DNA from: Hermatobates lingyangjiaoensis
Taxonomy: Eukaryota; Arthropoda; Insecta; Hemiptera; Hermatobatidae
Direction: 5' to 3'
DNA: 64,000 nucleotides
Assembly (NCBI GenBank): GCA_026182355.1
Contig: JAPFBL010001928.1
Span: forward strand, 4,845,001 to 4,909,000
Position 1 is the first letter of the stretch; each line of letters begins with the position of its first letter. Positions 59,499 to 64,000 of this stretch are shown here, piece by piece. Below the pieces are notes generated by a model. It was not told the origin of the DNA. It searched no databases and saw only the letters and a list, made by a program, of their open reading frames with translations. Position numbers and translations under genes: made by a program.

Positions 59499-60836
59499 CT
59501 TATATGTAAGTAAAAACTTATAGATGACAAAAAGTCATCCTGTACTTATACAGTTCACGCGTAAGTGTATGTATACAGCAGAATTGCAATAAACACATTA
59601 TGGAATAAAAGTTATCAATAAAGTTTAAGCAAAAAGGGAATTTCCTTTATTTAGTGTATGTACGTAAATACAATGATAGGTTTTAATGCAAGGTGGTCCA
59701 AAGTAAATTATAACTTTTTACTTAAAAAATTAAATATTTGATTTATATTTAAATTTGAAATTATAAATAATTTTAAATTTAATAATTTTTTACAATTTGG
59801 TAAATTAATTAATGTAAAGCAGTATAAAATACCATACTTTTTAGACCAGCTCGTAATTATTATATCTCTGTCTTTACATTTGTAAGGAGATAATTTTAAT
59901 TTTTCAATATACAGAAAAATATTTAAACACATAAATGTTACTTATTAATAAAAAAATTAGAAACCATTCTTTTATTTCTATTAAATCAAATATGCATTAT
60001 ATAATAAAGTAGAAATGACACTTTGGAATATTGTGTTATTCTAAAATGTCATGAATATTGCGAAAGAAGTATACAAAAAAAACATGTAACCGTGAAAAGA
60101 ATAGGAGATATTTGGCAAAGAGAAGACTGTTGTTACCTTGCTCCAGGGCTTGGAGTCACTTATTTAGTTTGCGAAATAGAAAACGTTATGAGATGAAAGA
60201 AGAAGGAGATATTCGTGATGGGAAAATGACCAAGTGAAGGTCTAAATTAGCAATGACTATCCGAGGACGACATTTAGCGAAACACGAGCAAGGGTTTTGC
60301 AAGAGAGAGACAATCTGCTGGGAGTCATCTTCAGAGCCAAGTCGCGCTTGGAAACCAAAACTCTTGCCATTTGCTGATTACACTGGGGCTCCGTTGCAAC
60401 AAGAAGCCTTGAAATAAGAAAGCTTACGACTATTTGTCATCCATAATGAAAGTAATTAATTTTAAAACAAACCATTGAATTTAATAAAAGAACAAGAAGC
60501 TTGAAAAAATATAAACTATTTGAGTGATATACCCAAAGATGCTTCAACAAAATATTTTTTTTTAACAGTTTATTTACAAATATACAACTACGCATATTCT
60601 GCGTAACAGGCATATGTAGTAATAGATTACACAATCACATCGATGCACATGAGCAATGAATGAAACCCACTGGTTCAACTTTTCACTTTGTTTTCAACAC
60701 AATATTAGACTTGAATATTACACAATTGGTTCGGTAGTTTTAAAAATTACAAATTAAAGTATTTTTCATTGATTAAAATTCATAAAACAAATACGAACAC
60801 CCACAGAAAATACAAAAACATGTAATATTGTATGCA
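59499..60836. other. No gene recognised
   Basis: AT-rich; a patch at 60110-60420 is less AT-rich and includes a possible minus-strand splice donor (GAGCAAG|GTAACA near 60135), but no coding frame could be supported. Confidence 0.35.
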
Positions 60837-60837
60837 C

Positions 60838-60892
<55 letters not shown>
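60838..60892. repeat. (CA)n-(TA)n compound microsatellite
   Basis: About 30 bp CA and 24 bp TA directly left of a family B copy. Confidence 0.95.
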
Positions 60893-61031
60893 CAATGATC
60901 AGTTGATCAGTTGGGTTTTTGACTCTGACGAAGACCGCTTGTTACGGTTAAAAGATCTTAGTCTTGTTTTCCCATTTCTTATTGTGGTTTGATCATTGAT
61001 TGTTGTTTCACGTGTTTATGTGAAATCTTTT
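60893..61031 (+). mobile_element. Family B copy
   Basis: GATCAGTTGATCAGTTGGGT through TGTTTATGTGAAATC. Core at 60921-60963, complete except that the G after stem II is A (GGTTAAAAGATCT). Confidence 0.85.
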
Positions 61032-61281
<250 letters not shown>

Positions 61282-61356
61282 AACGGCGCCTATCGTCCTG
61301 AAAGGTTCGACCTGGGAGGGAGCCCTAGGAGAAATACCAGGTCGATAGGCGCCGTT
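61282..61356. mobile_element. Small GC-rich hairpin between TA tracts
   Basis: AACGGCGCCTATCG (61282-61295) and CGATAGGCGCCGTT (61343-61356) pair perfectly, followed inside by ACCTGG / CCAGGT. (TA)n lies on both sides. Origin unknown. Confidence 0.7.
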
Positions 61357-61359
61357 CAT

Positions 61360-64000
61360 ATATATATTATATATATATTGGTGTTGGAAGGCAGCAATTT
61401 TTCGTGAAGACATAATCGTAAAAATTCACAGGAGTTTCTGAGTTTACAACCTTAATTCTAATTTGCTCTAATCTTCGGACTACTCTCCTATGAGCTGGAG
61501 GAAGTTACCAAGTCATGTAACCATGAGACATGGTATACAAGGAATAATTAAAGAAACTACTCTCAAAAGAGCACAAGAACAAAGCACTTTATTTACGGAA
61601 TTAGAAATAAAAGAAACACCAAAAAAAAAACAAATGAAAAAGTTTTTGTAAACAAAAGATTAAGTCATCACCATTAGTCATAGAGTTTCAGGTGAATAAT
61701 GATAAATATCTTTTATAAGTTCTTCATTTATCAAAATATGAAACCAAAGAAATTTATTGAAAATTGAAGTAAGTCGATATGGTCACAAAAATAACATGTA
61801 ATAAATCTAAGATTGACAAAGTGCAAACAGAACATGTGTTTTTCTACTGTCGTCCTTGTTGAGGCCAATTCATCGAAATCATTAATCATAGGGAAGGTCA
61901 TTGCTACTCCCCGAGAAGCGGGTCAACGTTACACTCAAAAATAGCAAAGCCGCAAAAAAAAACCTCCTTGACTTAAAAACCATTTATCTTGATATTAATT
62001 TCTGCGAGAGTTGATGCTGGCGCCAGGTGGGTATAATTCTGTCGCCACCCTTCAGAACGTTTGATGTTTTTTTTTTTTTTTTTTAAGTATTGTTAGACAC
62101 AGTATGAACTACTTTTAATTACTGTTCTCCCAACAGATATATCTCTTGGAAGAAAGCCAATACATTGGCAAAACAAATGGCAGTCCTCCATGAACTATAT
62201 TGGGAGCTTTTCTACATCTGGTGAGGGGAGGGAAATCTGTTATTAATTGTTTTTGTAGGGTGTACATTAGTTTGACAAAGGTAATAATTGGTGAAGCAAT
62301 GTTGATGTTAAAGTTCAAAGCGGTTGGTGAGTGACAAGTGATACAAATAAAAGAGAACAATGATAGTCAAGTCCATTAGTTAGTGGGTGCCGGCAGGGTG
62401 ATAATGAATGTGCCGCAGTGATTGTCTGCCGCGGCATACCGCGTCTCTCCCAACACTCCCTTACTTGACCGACCTTTACATCTGCCCTTCCAAAACATCA
62501 AAACCAAATCCATTCTCATAAATCAACTATTTAAGGATATTTTCTAAAACATTCTTTGTATGGTTTGCAATGCTTGAATGTTCATAATAGAGGTATAATT
62601 CTATAACATTGAGGAGACATCGATATCATCTGATCCAATTTTTTATATTTGCGTCAGTCTTCATTAGAGTTTGTTGCCATTCGGTTGTTCTTTATTGTCT
62701 ACACCGCAAAACCACGTACGCTAGCCAACATAAGAAGGTGGACCGACCGTGCCTGCCTATGAATCCATTTCTTTAGACACCAAACACATGATATGCCTAT
62801 AGGACATATTATGTTCCTCACGAATTCAGACAATGTATTTTTTTCCAACGCAAGAAATTTCGAATAACCACAACACCAGAGTATCTTTGATTCTAGAAAA
62901 AGTAATATTTCTCATATATTTTTTTAAAAAATTTTTTATAATTGTGATTGTTTCGATCTTCTTTTATCTAACTTTGTCACTTTTTTTTTCCTTTCAATGT
63001 AACCCTGGATGATAACTCGACTCTATGATCTAAACGACTTATTTTAATAACAACCTCCTTTCAATACTACCACCACAACAGTTCAGTGTTTAAACCTTTT
63101 AAATAACAAAGCATCCAAGTTCAATCACCAGAAAAGATTTATTAACAATTTTATCTTTGTGATGAAAGGATAGAGTAATAAAAAATTTTGATTTCTAAGT
63201 AAGCTTTGTTCTTTTAATATTCTTACATAAGCCATAAAACTTCCTGCTAGACTCATTGTAACGTTTTCCTTTTTTTCATAACTCTAATTAATAAAATAAT
63301 GTTAATTATTTTTAAGAACTGTCGATTATTTTTGGTATTGGTTACATAATGATTTGGCGAAGAATGTAAGGAAGTGTAGGGTGAGTCCCCTCTCTCTATT
63401 AGGGCTAAGACGGCCGAGAGAATTTTTTCACAATTCTTAAAGCTGTCATACTTTTACGATTGTAATAGAATAGTAGGATAGTTTTACAGTTGTAGAATAA
63501 TAGTATTTTCATTTGGTGTCTTGTCTTACGAAATATGTCGTAAGACACTAGACTCTATTTAAACAGCAATTACCCTTATATCATGAAGTTCCCTTGGTCC
63601 ATCAGAAATGTCAAGAGCCGGAAAAACTTGTAATATATGATCCATTAATGTATGACTTTATTATTATATGTACGACTTTATTGTACTTCGCTTCAAATTA
63701 AGTTTAAACTTTATAAAATAATTCTTAGTCTAAGTTTATAGTTTATAGTTGAAGGAACTAAGTTTATAGTCCCTTGGGAACATGTTTATGTAAAAAATTT
63801 ATAAAGATGGAGTTGATGAGACAAAATTTTAATTGGAAAACAATTTTTTTAATTTCATAATTTTATACAAACAATTTTCAAAACGGAACAGTAATTCATT
63901 AAATTCAGGTTAGGTGAAGTTACAGTGCCCATCCTAAGAAACAACACACATTGACCCTTTGTGATATCACATAATGAACATTCTACTTTGACTCTTAAAT
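61360..64000. other. No gene recognised; YAP upstream region or intron
   Basis: AT-rich with two GC-richer patches at 62000-62070 and 62380-62490 (GTCTGCCGCGGCATACCGCG). Minus-strand translation of these does not give the YAP N-terminus. A small hairpin TCTTACGAAATATGTCGTAAGA-type (TCTTACGA, TCGTAAGA) lies near 63522. Confidence 0.4.

Overview
The window looks like AT-rich animal DNA, most likely from a non-dipteran arthropod. It holds parts of two protein-coding genes whose 3' ends face each other, with most of the rest being repeats. Evidence for an animal genome is small exons split by very long introns, GT/AG splice sites with matching phases, tRNA-derived SINEs, a LINE relic, hAT and mariner relics, and many (TA)n tracts. 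The species cannot be named from the sequence.

Gene layout. (1) Positions 351-2515 (+) hold the last two exons of an M13 (neprilysin-like) zinc metallopeptidase. They include the GENIADNGG zinc-ligand segment and the C-terminal CEVW. (2) Positions 49458-12133 (-) hold six exons of a Yorkie/YAP1 orthologue: second half of WW1, complete WW2, coiled coil, a LATS-type HxRxxS site with DSG degron, an acidic activation region, and the C-terminal LTWL PDZ-binding motif. All five internal splice junctions keep frame. The YAP N-terminus (TEAD-binding region, first half of WW1) was not found and probably lies beyond 64 kb or in an exon I missed.

Repeats fill the introns and flanks. There is a LINE relic (5.9-7.4 kb), at least nine copies of a tRNA-derived SINE, a hAT element with perfect 8-bp target duplications (19735-20898), a mariner relic keeping a transposase start (58971-59498), and a 150-bp tandem array with two alternating unit types inside the last YAP intron.

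Main finding. At least nine unrelated-looking short element families, mostly foldbacks beside (TA)n tracts, share one RNA design: CTGANGA, one extra base, a hairpin, GAA, a short self-complementary block A...T, then one base that is not G, with flanking strands that often pair. This matches a minimal hammerhead ribozyme with stems I, II and III. Stem II and stem III differ between families while pairing is kept, which is covariation. Minimal, probably dimeric hammerheads are known from flanking repeats of Penelope-like retroelements, and one foldback (30508-30952) also carries a lysine/leucine-rich reading frame like the N-terminus of such elements. Foldback organisation puts a ribozyme on both strands, and several copies lie in sense orientation inside YAP introns.

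Other points: a GC-rich island with a perfect CRE (TGACGTCA) inside a YAP intron, one short ORF with a signal-peptide-like start, and a few unrecognised open frames.
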